A stretch of DNA of 64,000 nt from Cohaesibacter sp. (GCA_025210795.1 JAOAQZ010000008.1:62001-126000), one strand, 5' to 3'; numbered from the stretch's first letter, positions 28,014 to 37,597 are shown. Notes: a model not told the origin generated them from the sequence alone. Numbers and translations are program-made.

Positions 28014-30524
28014 ATGGAAAAGAAACTTCCTCTTGAAGGCGTGAAGGTTGTCGATTTCGGCCAGCAGATTGCAGGTCCGGCAGCAGCAATGATCTTGGCT
28101 GATATGGGCGCAACCGTCATCCATATCGATCCACCCCAGGGTCCACAATGGGATCATCCGGCCAACGCCATTTTGAACCGCAACAAGAAATGCATCACTC
28201 TGGATCTGAAATCCGAGGATGGCTTGCAAAAAGCGCGTGAGCTGATTGCCCTTGCAGACATTGTGATCGAGAGCTTCCGTCCCGGCAAAATGAAAGCCCT
28301 CGGCATTAATTTCGCAGAGCTACGTAAGGAAGATCCATCTCTGATCACCCTCTCCGTTCCCGGCTTTGCCAGCAATGATCAGCTGCGCCGCGAATGGAAG
28401 GCAACCGAGGCCATTGTTGCCGCCACATCTGGTGCCTTTTCCGACATGGGCTTCAACCGCGTGCTGATGGGTCTGGATCCAAGCTTCTCTCCCCTGCCCC
28501 TTGGCTCGTCTTACGCCACCACCATGGCTGCGGGCTCTGTGGTCATGGCTTTGCTGGCCCGCGAGAAAACTGGTCGTGGCGATGCCATCGAAGTACCGAT
28601 TGCCGCCGCCCTGATGGAAGGCCTGTCCTACAATTCCGTTGTCATCGAAGGCATGCCAGAGCGCTACATGACCATGCGCGAACATGAGATTGCCCGTCGC
28701 CGTGCCAATGATATCCCGATGGATCTGTCCTATGAGGATCTACAGGAATATCTCGATCCCTTCTATCGCACCTATGAATGCGCCGATGGCCGCTATTTCT
28801 ATGCGGTTTGCCCATCGCACCGCAATCATGCCCGCCGCTGCCTGCAAGCCCTTGGCATCTATGAAGAGCTGCTGGCCGAAGGTCTGCCGGAAGTGAATGA
28901 TCTGCATCTGCCGATCAGCGAATGGGATGGCGAGACCTCCATCGGCGTCTATCCGCTGCCAAAAAAATGGGCCGGCATCATTTCCGCCAAGATGAAAAAG
29001 ATCTTCCTGACCAAGACATCCGAAGAGTGGGGCGTGATCTTCGGCGAAGGCCAGATCCCAGGTGCACCCCATCGCACCACACAGGAATGGGTGAATAGCG
29101 AGCATTGCAATCAGTCCGGCCTGATTGTCGAGGTGGATGACCCGGTCTATGGCCGCATGAAGCAGCCCGGCCCGATTGTCTGGTTCGAAGAGATTGCCGA
29201 CTATCTGGTCAAACCAAAGGCGCGCGAATTCTTCTCCTTTGAAGCGGCCCGCTCCATCTTCAAGGCCATCAAGAAGCAAGTGCTGCCAGCTCCAGCCAAC
29301 GAAAATATGAGCAATGAGAATGGCGAGAAATCCGGCTGGCTGTCCGGCGTCAAGATCCTTGATCTGACCAACGTGATTGCAGGCCCTCACTCCACTGCTT
29401 TTCTTGGCCGCTTTGGTGCGGATGTCATCAAGCTCGACACCGTGAAGCCAATGTATGATCCGCTGATCGGCACCCTCTTCAGCTTCCAGACCAATTTCGG
29501 CAAGAAAAGCGCCCTTCTGGATATCACCACCGAGGAGGGCCACGAGGCATTTGAGCGTCTGGTCAAATCCGTCGATCTGGTGGTGATCAATGCCCCAGAC
29601 CGTCAGATGAAGCCATTGGGCCTGGATCATGACAGCTTGCAGGCCATCAATCCCGGTATTCTCTTCTGTCGCCTGGATTGTCTGGGTGGGCCAAAGCTGG
29701 GGCCAAAAACCAACTATATTGGCTATGATGACATCATCCAGGCCAATAGTGGCATCATGAGCCGCTTTGGCGGCACAGACACCCCGGAAGAGCATGCCCA
29801 TCTCGGCACGCTGGATGTGAATTGCGGTTTTGCCGGTGGTCTTGGCATGGCTCTGGCGCTCTATCACAAGCAAAAAACCGGCCTGCCATCTCGTGCTCGC
29901 ACATCGCTCGCTGCCGTCACCAATCTGGCCCAAATCAAGTTTGCCTTTGATTATGATGGCCGTGGCCCATTCAATGAAGCCTCAGGTCGCGAAGCCCTTG
30001 GCAACAGCCCTCTGTCGCATTTCTATCAAGCCTCCGATGGCTGGTTCTTCCTGGATGCGGAAGATCAGGAACTGGTTGACCTTGCCGCAATCGAAGGCCT
30101 GCAAGGCATCTATGAAGCCAACGACACCAAGGAATTCCTTAATGTGGCTTTTGCGCAGGACAGTGGCGAGAATTGGTGCGAGAAATTGCGCGCAGCCGAC
30201 ATTGCCGCCGCTCAGCCTCTGGGCATCGAATATCTGCGCGACACCTATACCAGAGACGCCGATGGCACTGCGGGTATTGATCGCGGCAGCTATTCCTTCT
30301 CCCGCTATGAGGATCATCCAAGCGGCCATTGCGTCACCGTGATTGATCATTATTCGGTGCGTCCAAGCGAAGCCACCATCAGGGCTCTGCCAAGCACCGA
30401 AGCCTATGGCACCTCCACCCGCGAAGTGCTGGCAGGCGTTGGCTACAGCGACGAGCAGGTCAGTGACATGATCGAGAAAAAAGTCGCCGGCATCCGCTGG
30501 GGCCGAGAATTTTTGCCGAGCTAA
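28014..30524 (+). CDS. dddD: Double CaiB-type class III CoA-transferase, DddD-like DMSP CoA-transferase/lyase
   Basis: An 836-residue fusion of two class III CoA-transferase domains: residues 3-420 (LEGVKVVDFGQQIAGPAAA) and 445-836 (LSGVKILDLTNVIAGPHS), joined by a Pro/Asn linker. DddD enzymes have this length and layout; they attach CoA to DMSP and release dimethyl sulfide, giving 3-hydroxypropionyl-CoA or 3-hydroxypropionate. An Asp in LGTLDVNCG near residue 601 is in the position expected for the catalytic Asp of the second domain. GGAGG lies before the ATG at 28014. Around it are a BCCT carrier, acuI-like, dddA-like and LysR genes, as in known clusters. The closest alternative is a CoA-transferase for another betaine, such as carnitine. 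Confidence 0.82.
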   Translation: MEKKLPLEGVKVVDFGQQIAGPAAAMILADMGATVIHIDPPQGPQWDHPANAILNRNKKCITLDLKSEDGLQKARELIALADIVIESFRPGKMKALGINFAELRKEDPSLITLSVPGFASNDQLRREWKATEAIVAATSGAFSDMGFNRVLMGLDPSFSPLPLGSSYATTMAAGSVVMALLAREKTGRGDAIEVPIAAALMEGLSYNSVVIEGMPERYMTMREHEIARRRANDIPMDLSYEDLQEYLDPFYRTYECADGRYFYAVCPSHRNHARRCLQALGIYEELLAEGLPEVNDLHLPISEWDGETSIGVYPLPKKWAGIISAKMKKIFLTKTSEEWGVIFGEGQIPGAPHRTTQEWVNSEHCNQSGLIVEVDDPVYGRMKQPGPIVWFEEIADYLVKPKAREFFSFEAARSIFKAIKKQVLPAPANENMSNENGEKSGWLSGVKILDLTNVIAGPHSTAFLGRFGADVIKLDTVKPMYDPLIGTLFSFQTNFGKKSALLDITTEEGHEAFERLVKSVDLVVINAPDRQMKPLGLDHDSLQAINPGILFCRLDCLGGPKLGPKTNYIGYDDIIQANSGIMSRFGGTDTPEEHAHLGTLDVNCGFAGGLGMALALYHKQKTGLPSRARTSLAAVTNLAQIKFAFDYDGRGPFNEASGREALGNSPLSHFYQASDGWFFLDAEDQELVDLAAIEGLQGIYEANDTKEFLNVAFAQDSGENWCEKLRAADIAAAQPLGIEYLRDTYTRDADGTAGIDRGSYSFSRYEDHPSGHCVTVIDHYSVRPSEATIRALPSTEAYGTSTREVLAGVGYSDEQVSDMIEKKVAGIRWGREFLPS

Positions 30525-30525
30525 A

Positions 30526-30543
30526 AGGCAAACAGCTTTGCCT
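30526..30543. terminator. Possible bidirectional terminator between dddD-like and RND genes
   Basis: AGGCAAA pairs with TTTGCCT around CAGC, in the 23-base gap between two convergent genes. The arms carry short A and T runs, so it could serve both directions. Confidence 0.5.
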
Positions 30544-30547
30544 CTCT

Positions 30548-33500
30548 TCAATTCTCCTCCACTGCAGTCTTGATCAGCTTGAAATCTGCAAGAATGGCGA
30601 ACAGGCTTGGCACAAGGAAAAGGGACAGGATGGTTGCTGTCAGGAGACCAAAAGCGAGGCTATTGACCAGAGGGATCAGGAATTGCGCCTGTGTTGATGT
30701 CTCGGCGAGCAGCGGCAAAAGTCCGGCTATGGTGGTGAGTGATGTTAATATCACAGCACGAAAGCGGGCTTTTGCGGCTTCCCTTGCAGCGTCCAGCGGT
30801 TCCTTTCCATTGGCCATTTCTTCTCGAATGAAAGTGACGAGAAGAATTGAATTATTGACCACAACGCCGGACAAGGTGGCAAGGCCGACAAGGGAAGGGA
30901 TTGAGAGATCAAGCCCCATGGCCAGATGACCGGCTACCATGCCAATGGCTCCCAAGGGGATTGCCACCAGCACCAATAGGGGCTGGATATAGCTTTTGAA
31001 CTGGAAACTTAAAAGAATAAAGACAAATGCCAGCCCCAAAAGGAAGGTGTTCAGCAGCGAGCCTCCTGTTGCAGCGGCTTCCTTGCCTTGTCCGACAAAG
31101 GAGGCGGAGATATCCGGATACTTTTTCTTGAGTTCAGGCAGAAAGTTGGCCTTGGTATATTGCATCAATTCACGGGCATTGATGATCTTGGCATTAATTG
31201 CCCCCTGAACCGTAACGGTGCGCAACCCGTCAATCCGGTTGATGCGGGCATAGCCTCTTGTCTCGGTGACATTAGCAACAGTATTGAGCGGAATTTTTGC
31301 CCCATCCGGCGCGGTGACATAGAGGGTGTCGATACCCCCGCGACTATCCAGAGCGCCGCGGGCCAATCGTACCCGTACATCCATGCCATACCGTCCTGTC
31401 TGGACCTCAAGCCCCGTACCGCCTTGCACGAGCCCGCGCAACTCTTCGGACACTGATTTTGCCGTCAGGCCCAAACCGCCTGCATCATCTTTAAGGGAAA
31501 TCTTGAATTCGGGTTTACCGGGGCGCAAATCGTCAAGCACATCGACGACACCTTCAAAGCCATTAAAGAAGGCCTTGAGCTCATTCCCTGCTTTCTTTAG
31601 GCGATCCAGATTGCCGCCGCGCAACCGGATATCAATCGCATTGCCGGCAACCCCGCGCTCCTTATCGGTAAATTTCATGGCAAGCGCACCGGGCACTGGA
31701 CCGGTCTTTTTGCGCCACATGCCAATCATTTCCCGGATTTTGCCATTGCGTTTTTCCGCGCGGATCAGATCTGCACTGACGGTGGCAAGATGCGGCCCTT
31801 TTTCGTTGGCGTCGGCATTAATCCCGTAATAAACCAGTACATTCTTTACTAGTTCCTGTCCGTCAGGTTGCTTCGGAGTAAAAGCTTTATTGACCTTTTC
31901 AAGTGCTGCGACCACCTGTGCCACAGCTTGCCTTGTCTCAGAAAGCGGGGTGCCTTGCGGCAGCAAAATACGAGCCTGAATGACATCGCTTTCCAGTTTG
32001 GGAAAGGTGCGGAACTTTAGAAGACCGGAGGGGAAGGCACTGGCAGCCAGAATTAACATGGAAATGATCAACCCGACCGTTAAGTAGCGCCAAGAAATGG
32101 CCAAACCCATCAGCGGACCAAAGACCTTGTTGCGAAAGGCTTCAAAACCATTTTCAAACGTGCGGTGAAACCAGCTTTTCTTGTCTGAATTTTGCCCTTT
32201 AAGAGAATGGTGCAAGTGAGCGGGCAGAATGAGGAAGGCCTCTATCAGGCTCACAGCCAATGTGATGACAAGGATCACAGGCATCACCTTCAAGACCGCG
32301 CCGATCTTGCCAGCCATCAGGGCGAGTGGCCCGACAATCAGGATTGTGGTCAGGAAAGACGAGATGACGGAGGGGAGCACCTGCATGGTGCCTTTGACCG
32401 CAGCATCCAGCTCACTATCCCCTTTTTTGAGGCGGGCGCCGACATTCTCGGAAATGACAATGGCATCGTCCATCAACAGACCGATGGACACAATCAGCCC
32501 AACCATCGTCATGGTGTTGAGCGTATAACCCAAACCCTGCATGACGAAAATGGCCCCAAGAAAGGAAACCGGCAGTCCCATAGCCACCCAGAAGGAATAG
32601 CGCAGGGAAAAGAAGATCCACATGGTCAGAAAAACCAGCGCCAGACCCTGAAGGCCATTCTCGGTAAGAAGGCGCAGACGGTCCACGATATTTGGTGAGG
32701 AATCCTGAGAGATTTGCAAATCCACTCCGGGGGGAGCCAAATTTCGTTCTTTTTCAAGGATCTGGTCAATCAATGCCTTGATCTTCAGGGTATCCTGATT
32801 GGGTGTTTTGGCAATCTCAATAAGGGCCGCGCGTTTGCCGTTAAAGGTGACGATGTCTTCGGTAAATTCGAAATGGCGCGAGATGGTGGCAATATCTCGC
32901 AGGTGAACAATCCCGCCACCTTCCGAGCTTTTGATAACCAGATTGGCAAATTCGCGAGGCTTTCGCTTCTGGTTGGCAAATCGCAGCACCAGATCTCCGC
33001 TTTTTGTCTCCAGTGTACCTGCGGGCAGATCAAGGCTTTGTGCCTTAATGGCACTTGAGATGTCAGTAATATTGAGGCCCAGATCCCGCAAAGCTGTCTC
33101 AGAAACCCGCACATCGATCAGCGGATCTGAAAAACCTTTCATAGTCACCTGTGCGATGGTCTTGTTGCGCTGGATACGCGAGAGCATCTTGTCTGCATAA
33201 GCAAAGAGACCGTTGGGGTCCTCAATGCCGGTAATGGCAATGGTGGAAATGGTCGCCGTGCGTTCACGCTTGAAGACAGAAGGTCGCTCCACCCGATCGG
33301 GAAAGCCTGAAATGGCTTCAATCTCGGATTTGATGTCATTATAGAAGGTATCGAAATCCCGCCCCTCATGCATCACAACCACAGCGATCGCTAGATTTTC
33401 GCGGGCTTCACAGCGCAACTCCTTCTTGTCAGGAATAACCCCCAAGGCTTCCTCGACACGAAGGCAGATGGCCTCTTCAACGTCAATGGCCGTCCCCCCG

Positions 33501-33649
33501 GGATAATTGACCCGCACTTCAACCTCTGTTGGAGGCGTGACGGGGAAGGTATCACGCTGCAATTTTGGAAGGCTGAGTGCACCGATCAGCAGAATACCTA
33601 CCATAAGCAGGTTGGCTGCTGTGGGATGCTTGGCGAAATAGCGGATCAT
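30548..33649 (-). CDS. RND-family efflux transporter, inner membrane pump
   Basis: A 1033-residue RND pump of the AcrB/MexB-like hydrophobic exporter type. The first membrane helix is at residues 10-28, the large periplasmic loop follows, and the proton-relay helix GLIVSIGLLMDDAIVISENV near residue 390 shows the usual Asp-Asp pair; a second half repeats the pattern near 850-1000 with ATLSGVVVNNSILL. It overlaps the adaptor gene by ATGA, so the two are coupled. Divergence from the classical sequences prevents naming the substrate; drugs, lipids or metabolites are possible. No TolC-like outer membrane gene is adjacent, so a shared one must serve. Confidence 0.88.
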   Translation of the reverse strand: MIRYFAKHPTAANLLMVGILLIGALSLPKLQRDTFPVTPPTEVEVRVNYPGGTAIDVEEAICLRVEEALGVIPDKKELRCEARENLAIAVVVMHEGRDFDTFYNDIKSEIEAISGFPDRVERPSVFKRERTATISTIAITGIEDPNGLFAYADKMLSRIQRNKTIAQVTMKGFSDPLIDVRVSETALRDLGLNITDISSAIKAQSLDLPAGTLETKSGDLVLRFANQKRKPREFANLVIKSSEGGGIVHLRDIATISRHFEFTEDIVTFNGKRAALIEIAKTPNQDTLKIKALIDQILEKERNLAPPGVDLQISQDSSPNIVDRLRLLTENGLQGLALVFLTMWIFFSLRYSFWVAMGLPVSFLGAIFVMQGLGYTLNTMTMVGLIVSIGLLMDDAIVISENVGARLKKGDSELDAAVKGTMQVLPSVISSFLTTILIVGPLALMAGKIGAVLKVMPVILVITLAVSLIEAFLILPAHLHHSLKGQNSDKKSWFHRTFENGFEAFRNKVFGPLMGLAISWRYLTVGLIISMLILAASAFPSGLLKFRTFPKLESDVIQARILLPQGTPLSETRQAVAQVVAALEKVNKAFTPKQPDGQELVKNVLVYYGINADANEKGPHLATVSADLIRAEKRNGKIREMIGMWRKKTGPVPGALAMKFTDKERGVAGNAIDIRLRGGNLDRLKKAGNELKAFFNGFEGVVDVLDDLRPGKPEFKISLKDDAGGLGLTAKSVSEELRGLVQGGTGLEVQTGRYGMDVRVRLARGALDSRGGIDTLYVTAPDGAKIPLNTVANVTETRGYARINRIDGLRTVTVQGAINAKIINARELMQYTKANFLPELKKKYPDISASFVGQGKEAAATGGSLLNTFLLGLAFVFILLSFQFKSYIQPLLVLVAIPLGAIGMVAGHLAMGLDLSIPSLVGLATLSGVVVNNSILLVTFIREEMANGKEPLDAAREAAKARFRAVILTSLTTIAGLLPLLAETSTQAQFLIPLVNSLAFGLLTATILSLFLVPSLFAILADFKLIKTAVEEN

Positions 33650-34992
33650 TTTTTCGCCCCTTCACGTCTCGCAGCTTTCTTGCCGGTGGCAGCAGCGATA
33701 ATCCGGTCTTGTAATTTTTTGTCCGGGCGAGGAGCCAACAACATCCCTTCAACGGGGGCAGGCATGTCAGAGACAATCACTTTATCGTCTTTTTCAAGAC
33801 CTGACATCAGGACGGCAATATCCCCTTGGATATAGGCCACCTTGACCGGCTTGAAGCGCAGACGTTTCTGGGCGTCAGCAATCATTACCTTGCCTTTGCG
33901 CACAGCAAGGGCAGGGACAACAATCTTGTTCTGTTTGGCTTTGCCTGCCAAAACCACCTCAACCGCCATGTCGCGCACCAGTGGCGGGCGCTGCCCTGGT
34001 GTGGCTTTGCCATAGGGATCCTCAATTGTGAGGATAATGCCGCGCGTCCGGGTTTTGGGATTCATCGCCTCGGTAACGCGGTCCACTTTCGCGTCCCATT
34101 CAATTGTCTGTTTGGCACTGGCCAGACGGATTGTTGCACGAAGGCTTTCATGCCTATCACTGGCGCCGCTCGCCTCATTCCCCATAGAGCTTAAGGGCGC
34201 CCCGGTTTTGCCTGACTTGCCCAATAAGGATCGCAATGCCCCAAGAGGGAATTGGGCAACCACTTCTGCGACCTGAATGCCATCACCAGAAAAGAGCTTC
34301 TGGCCTTTATTGACATATTGGCCTTGGGAAATATCGACCGTGCCAAGGCGGATATCAAAAGGCGCTTTGATATGAGTGCGGTCGAGATTGAGGGAAGCAA
34401 TATCCTTCTGCCGGAGTAGGATATTGCGCTCGGCCGCATTAAGTTTCAGGCTGCTTGCAAGGGAAGTGACCTTGGCCTGCGCGGCCAGCATTGCCCGCTC
34501 GGCCCCATCTACAGCCGCTTTTGCTGTTGTGCCTTGCTTGAACAATTTCTGCTTGCGGTCCAGATCCTGCTTTAAAAGATCCATCGCCCGTCGCTCAATG
34601 GCCAAAGAGGCCTTTGTTGTCTCGTCCTTGGCGCTTAATGCCGCAATTTGCGCATCAATCTGAGCGAGCCCCAGTTCATATTCGCGCGGATCTATTTTGA
34701 GCAGGTCCGTCCCTTGGGAAATTAGCAACCCATTGCGCAGAGTATCCGCTGTCCAAATGACGGGCCCCGCCACTTGCGCAACCGCGCTCCAACTCTGTTC
34801 CGGCTTCACCTTGCCAAAGCCCTTGACAGTCGGGATGACAGTAACCGGCTTGGCTCCGATGATCTTAACCGGTGTCGGCTTTTCCTTTTTGTCCGCAGCC
34901 TGTGGTGGCTTGGGCGCGGTACCCGAGGCAACAAAAACATAGGTAGCCAAGGCGACGGGAGGGATGAACAGAAGTTTTTTGAGGATGCTCAT
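33646..34992 (-). CDS. RND efflux periplasmic adaptor (membrane fusion protein)
   Basis: A 448-residue HlyD-type adaptor. One N-terminal hydrophobic segment (residues 7-28) anchors it; then a biotinyl-lipoyl-like half-motif (PVIWTADTLRNGLLISQGTD split across a strand pair), a coiled-coil hairpin rich in Ala, Lys and Gln (about 130-215), and beta-barrel domains toward the C-terminus (LRPFKP-like RLRFKPVKV, then KVIVSDMPAPVEGM). Its stop overlaps the start of the pump gene. It links the inner membrane pump to the outer membrane channel. No regulator gene is adjacent. Confidence 0.83.
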   Translation of the reverse strand: MSILKKLLFIPPVALATYVFVASGTAPKPPQAADKKEKPTPVKIIGAKPVTVIPTVKGFGKVKPEQSWSAVAQVAGPVIWTADTLRNGLLISQGTDLLKIDPREYELGLAQIDAQIAALSAKDETTKASLAIERRAMDLLKQDLDRKQKLFKQGTTAKAAVDGAERAMLAAQAKVTSLASSLKLNAAERNILLRQKDIASLNLDRTHIKAPFDIRLGTVDISQGQYVNKGQKLFSGDGIQVAEVVAQFPLGALRSLLGKSGKTGAPLSSMGNEASGASDRHESLRATIRLASAKQTIEWDAKVDRVTEAMNPKTRTRGIILTIEDPYGKATPGQRPPLVRDMAVEVVLAGKAKQNKIVVPALAVRKGKVMIADAQKRLRFKPVKVAYIQGDIAVLMSGLEKDDKVIVSDMPAPVEGMLLAPRPDKKLQDRIIAAATGKKAARREGAKK

Positions 34993-35254
34993 GAAGGGTA
35001 TCCTTTGCGCAAAAGGAAAACGAAGTGCTGTAAATCTGGCGACTGACTGCTTTTATATTATTATTTTCGAATATACATAATGTGACGAATGACCATCAAG
35101 TGGTTGTTTGTATCAAAGGGTAATCAAATGGGTGAATATACTTATTCCAGCCAATCCGGCAAAATTGTTATGCTCTGAGCGAGTCTTGCCTGTACCAATC
35201 TTGGTTGGCATCACTTTTTTAACGAGGCGAACATCAAAGATCGGATGCGGTGCT

Positions 35255-35668
35255 ATGATTGCCAAAATGATATTTTCAGCCAGCCTTCTTGTGATCGGGC
35301 TTTCAAACTCTGTCCATGCCGACAGCGGCATTACGCTCTATGAAGAGCACTGCGCTTCTTGTCATGGTGGAGAAGAGATGGGACCGGATCGCGTAGCGCC
35401 CCCGGTTTTTGCCGTTAAGGGACATTACCTCAATCATTATGAGGACAAGGAAAGTTTCGTAAAAGCTATTGTGGCTTGGGTGAAAAAACCTGAGATTAAT
35501 CGCGCCCATATGCCCGGCGCTATTCGCCGCTTTGATCTCATGCCAGCGATAGATATCTCCCAAGAGCAATCCGCAAAGATCGCAGAATTCATCTATGATG
35601 GCCAGTTCCAGCGCCCCGGCTGGTATGCCGAGCATTATCGTCAGGAACATGGCGAAGACCCGAAATAG
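35255..35668 (+). CDS. Small secreted c-type cytochrome
   Basis: About 137 residues with a signal peptide (KMIFSASLLVIGLSNSVHA) and a single heme motif CASCHG near residue 34. A Met in HMPGAIRR or LMPAID near the end would be the sixth heme ligand. It is a class I cytochrome c of electron-carrier type, exported to the periplasm where heme is attached. The true start is unclear: I take the ATG at 35255, since upstream residues do not look like a signal; ATG at 35267 is also possible. It stands alone after the efflux pair on the opposite strand, and no oxidase or dehydrogenase partner is nearby. Confidence 0.7.
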   Translation: MIAKMIFSASLLVIGLSNSVHADSGITLYEEHCASCHGGEEMGPDRVAPPVFAVKGHYLNHYEDKESFVKAIVAWVKKPEINRAHMPGAIRRFDLMPAIDISQEQSAKIAEFIYDGQFQRPGWYAEHYRQEHGEDPK

Positions 35669-35770
35669 AATGAAAAATCTTATCAAATTCTGCTTTGGGA
35701 GTTTTTGCACCAAGATCCCTCTTTGTGATCAAAGATAGTGATGCCCAAGTTAGAGCCGTCCGCTCAGATA

Positions 35771-35833
35771 AAAAGCCCTCGTAGTCTTCTTGACTATGAG
35801 GGCTTTTTACAAAAAATAGCATACCCTACGGGA
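35771..35833 (+). repeat. Left direct repeat: copy of tRNA-Glu 3' end plus terminator (att-like)
   Basis: This 63-base stretch matches 37536-37597 in the same orientation, with about a dozen differences. It includes a hairpin (AAAAGCCCTC ... GAGGGCTTTTT) and then ATAGCATACCCTACGGGA, a diverged copy of the last 18 bases of the tRNA gene. Direct repeats of a tRNA 3' end are the mark of an integrated element. Confidence 0.72.
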
Positions 35834-36005
35834 AAAGATGGGCACTGGAAACAAACGATAAATTGCGCCAGATGATAGCTTACGAAGTCACAAGCGGACA
35901 TTCGTTCTGGTATAGCACTAACATCTGTCCGTTCAACTTCAGCTTTCTATTTCAACAAAACTTGCTCAAGTGAACCGCCGACAAGCTCTGCCACACTAAA
36001 TGCTG

Positions 36006-37169
36006 TCATGAGAACAATTTACTGATACGTGAGAACAAACCACCGCTCTGATCGGATTGTTCCGGCTCATCATGGTGCTCTGATTTGGCCTCGATCCTTT
36101 CCCAATGACGGGATCGAAAGGTTTCTATATCAAATCTTTCCTGCCAAGGTTCCTGCGCCTTCATTGCAATATGTTCAAGCAAGTTTTTCGCGGTTGGAGC
36201 CCTTACCCCTTTCTCTTCCCATTTGAATTTTGAATAAATGGAAAAGACCAGGTCTCGCATCAAATCTCCATCTGGCAGACCTACCCGCAATTTCGGATCA
36301 ACAAACCAGTAAATCGGCAGGTGCCCCCCCTCATCAAAACAGTCCTTGAACTGCGGATCAATGTCCAAATCAAGATTGGTTGGCCCTAAATAGGCGCGGA
36401 TATTGGCATAGGTCGAGCGAAATGAATTGGAATAAACCCGCCCATTATTACCAACCTCACAAAAGGCAGCATCAAATGCCCGAAAGGATGGATAGCCTAT
36501 AAATATCGTTCCGAGCTGTGTCACATTCATTGTGCATGTCAGACTTGCTTCTGCAAAACTGTTGAACAAGCGGCGTAAATTGAAATCCGTTTGAAACTTT
36601 TCAACGTGCTCAAGAGCGGTGAGCGCAAGCCCCCTATCATACATGGTTACCACTTGCACTGGCTCCATAGCTCTATCCAGAAAGAGAGGGGAACCATATA
36701 GGTGCCAAGTGGGGTGCGATCTGCTCCAGGAACCTGAATGCATCAGGCGCATGGGGATTGAAACAACGCTCACCCCTTTTGCAAATACGGGGGCAAACAG
36801 CCTGCGCAGTTCTGCTTCCCCATCCTGGTCATAACGACAAAGGCCAAACTCTTCATAGATAATGTCTTCAGGAAGAGACTGGTATTCCGCCTCGTCAAGA
36901 CGGTGCTGTGGGTCTGCCAAAGCAAGAGAATGTCGTAAACGAGCCGCTTGGCTAACAACCTGATCTTTCGCTTTAAGCGCGCCCCAGTTCGCACGGGAAC
37001 CCGCCAATGACTTTGCTGCAGCGTTCAGTGCGATCTGCTTTTTCCCCGCTTGTTTTCCGCTATGCTTATCGGCAGCCTGAATGGCGGCTCCGATCGCACC
37101 GGAAAGATCGTCAGCTGTGATAGTGAATACTGGCCCCTCTTTAGGGCACAACGAATTTCGATGTGACAT
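36006..37169 (-). CDS. Hypothetical protein, cargo of the tRNA-Glu-bounded insert
   Basis: I do not recognise this 387-residue protein. The start at 37169 has GAGGGAGA upstream. Residues 15-70 (FTITADDLSGAIGAAI ... SLAGSRANWGALKAK) form a helical unit that recalls a short N-terminal domain found in various bacterial proteins of unknown role. The remaining part is rich in aromatic residues, with no clear catalytic motif, signal peptide or membrane segment. The C-terminus is hydrophilic and acidic, ending with GGLFSRISKLFS, a possible amphipathic membrane-touching helix. It is the only gene between the two tRNA-Glu repeats. A defence or toxin role is conceivable from location but has no sequence support. 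Confidence 0.6.
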   Translation of the reverse strand: MSHRNSLCPKEGPVFTITADDLSGAIGAAIQAADKHSGKQAGKKQIALNAAAKSLAGSRANWGALKAKDQVVSQAARLRHSLALADPQHRLDEAEYQSLPEDIIYEEFGLCRYDQDGEAELRRLFAPVFAKGVSVVSIPMRLMHSGSWSRSHPTWHLYGSPLFLDRAMEPVQVVTMYDRGLALTALEHVEKFQTDFNLRRLFNSFAEASLTCTMNVTQLGTIFIGYPSFRAFDAAFCEVGNNGRVYSNSFRSTYANIRAYLGPTNLDLDIDPQFKDCFDEGGHLPIYWFVDPKLRVGLPDGDLMRDLVFSIYSKFKWEEKGVRAPTAKNLLEHIAMKAQEPWQERFDIETFRSRHWERIEAKSEHHDEPEQSDQSGGLFSRISKLFS

Positions 37170-37535
37170 GCACAATCTCCCTCGACCGCATGGATTGAGA
37201 GCCGGGGCCTTTGGACTACAAAGCGCGGCGCTGGATGCGCAGAAATGCAATCAAAACATATACCTTTAACAACGCACCAGTCCATAACAGGCCCAGGATT
37301 GGTGCGCGCATCCAGAGAGATGAAACTCGCCCAGAACTGACCTTGAAAAAGCGCTCTGGCTGAATGGACGGCTTGGCCGTCAAAATCATTATTACATAAA
37401 AAGACGTGATTGAAAGCGCAAATCTTGCTGCCCACGACAACTTGTCTGGAACTCTCTACCTCTGGACCGAGGGAAAGCAACTCACTTGCTGGTGCCCAAT
37501 TTCGTTCGGAAATTGGCATGCTGCCTCTAAATGAC
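37170..37535. other. Upstream region of the unknown insert gene
   Basis: About 366 bases without a convincing gene. Apart from the ribosome site of the gene at 37169, I see no clear promoter, repeat or RNA. Confidence 0.4.
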
Positions 37536-37575
37536 AAAAGCCCTCGCAGTCAAGAAGACTACGAGGGCTTTTGTC
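37536..37575 (-). terminator. Terminator of tRNA-Glu
   Basis: On the minus strand, AAAAGCCCTCGTAGTC is followed by a short loop and GACTGCGAGGGCTTTT, giving a strong stem and a T run just after the tRNA. Confidence 0.75.
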
Positions 37576-37597
37576 GAAAATGGCACGCCCTACGGGA
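37536..37597 (+). repeat. Right direct repeat: tRNA-Glu 3' end and its terminator
   Basis: Counterpart of 35771-35833. It contains the terminator hairpin of the tRNA gene and the last part of the tRNA itself, which keeps intact tRNA sequence, whereas the left copy has diverged. Confidence 0.72.

Larger units (their letters stand above)
35771..37597. mobile_element. Possible small integrated element or element remnant at tRNA-Glu
   Basis: About 1.8 kb between two direct repeats of the tRNA-Glu end and terminator. The interval holds one unknown gene (36006-37169) and no integrase, so if it was an integrative element it is now only a remnant or a satellite that used another element's integrase. 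Local duplication is an alternative. Confidence 0.5.

Noticed and set aside
35771..35810. Left hairpin as simple terminator for the cytochrome c gene
   Set aside because: It may act as one, but its sequence and the tRNA-like bases behind it match the tRNA-Glu terminator region, so duplication explains it better.
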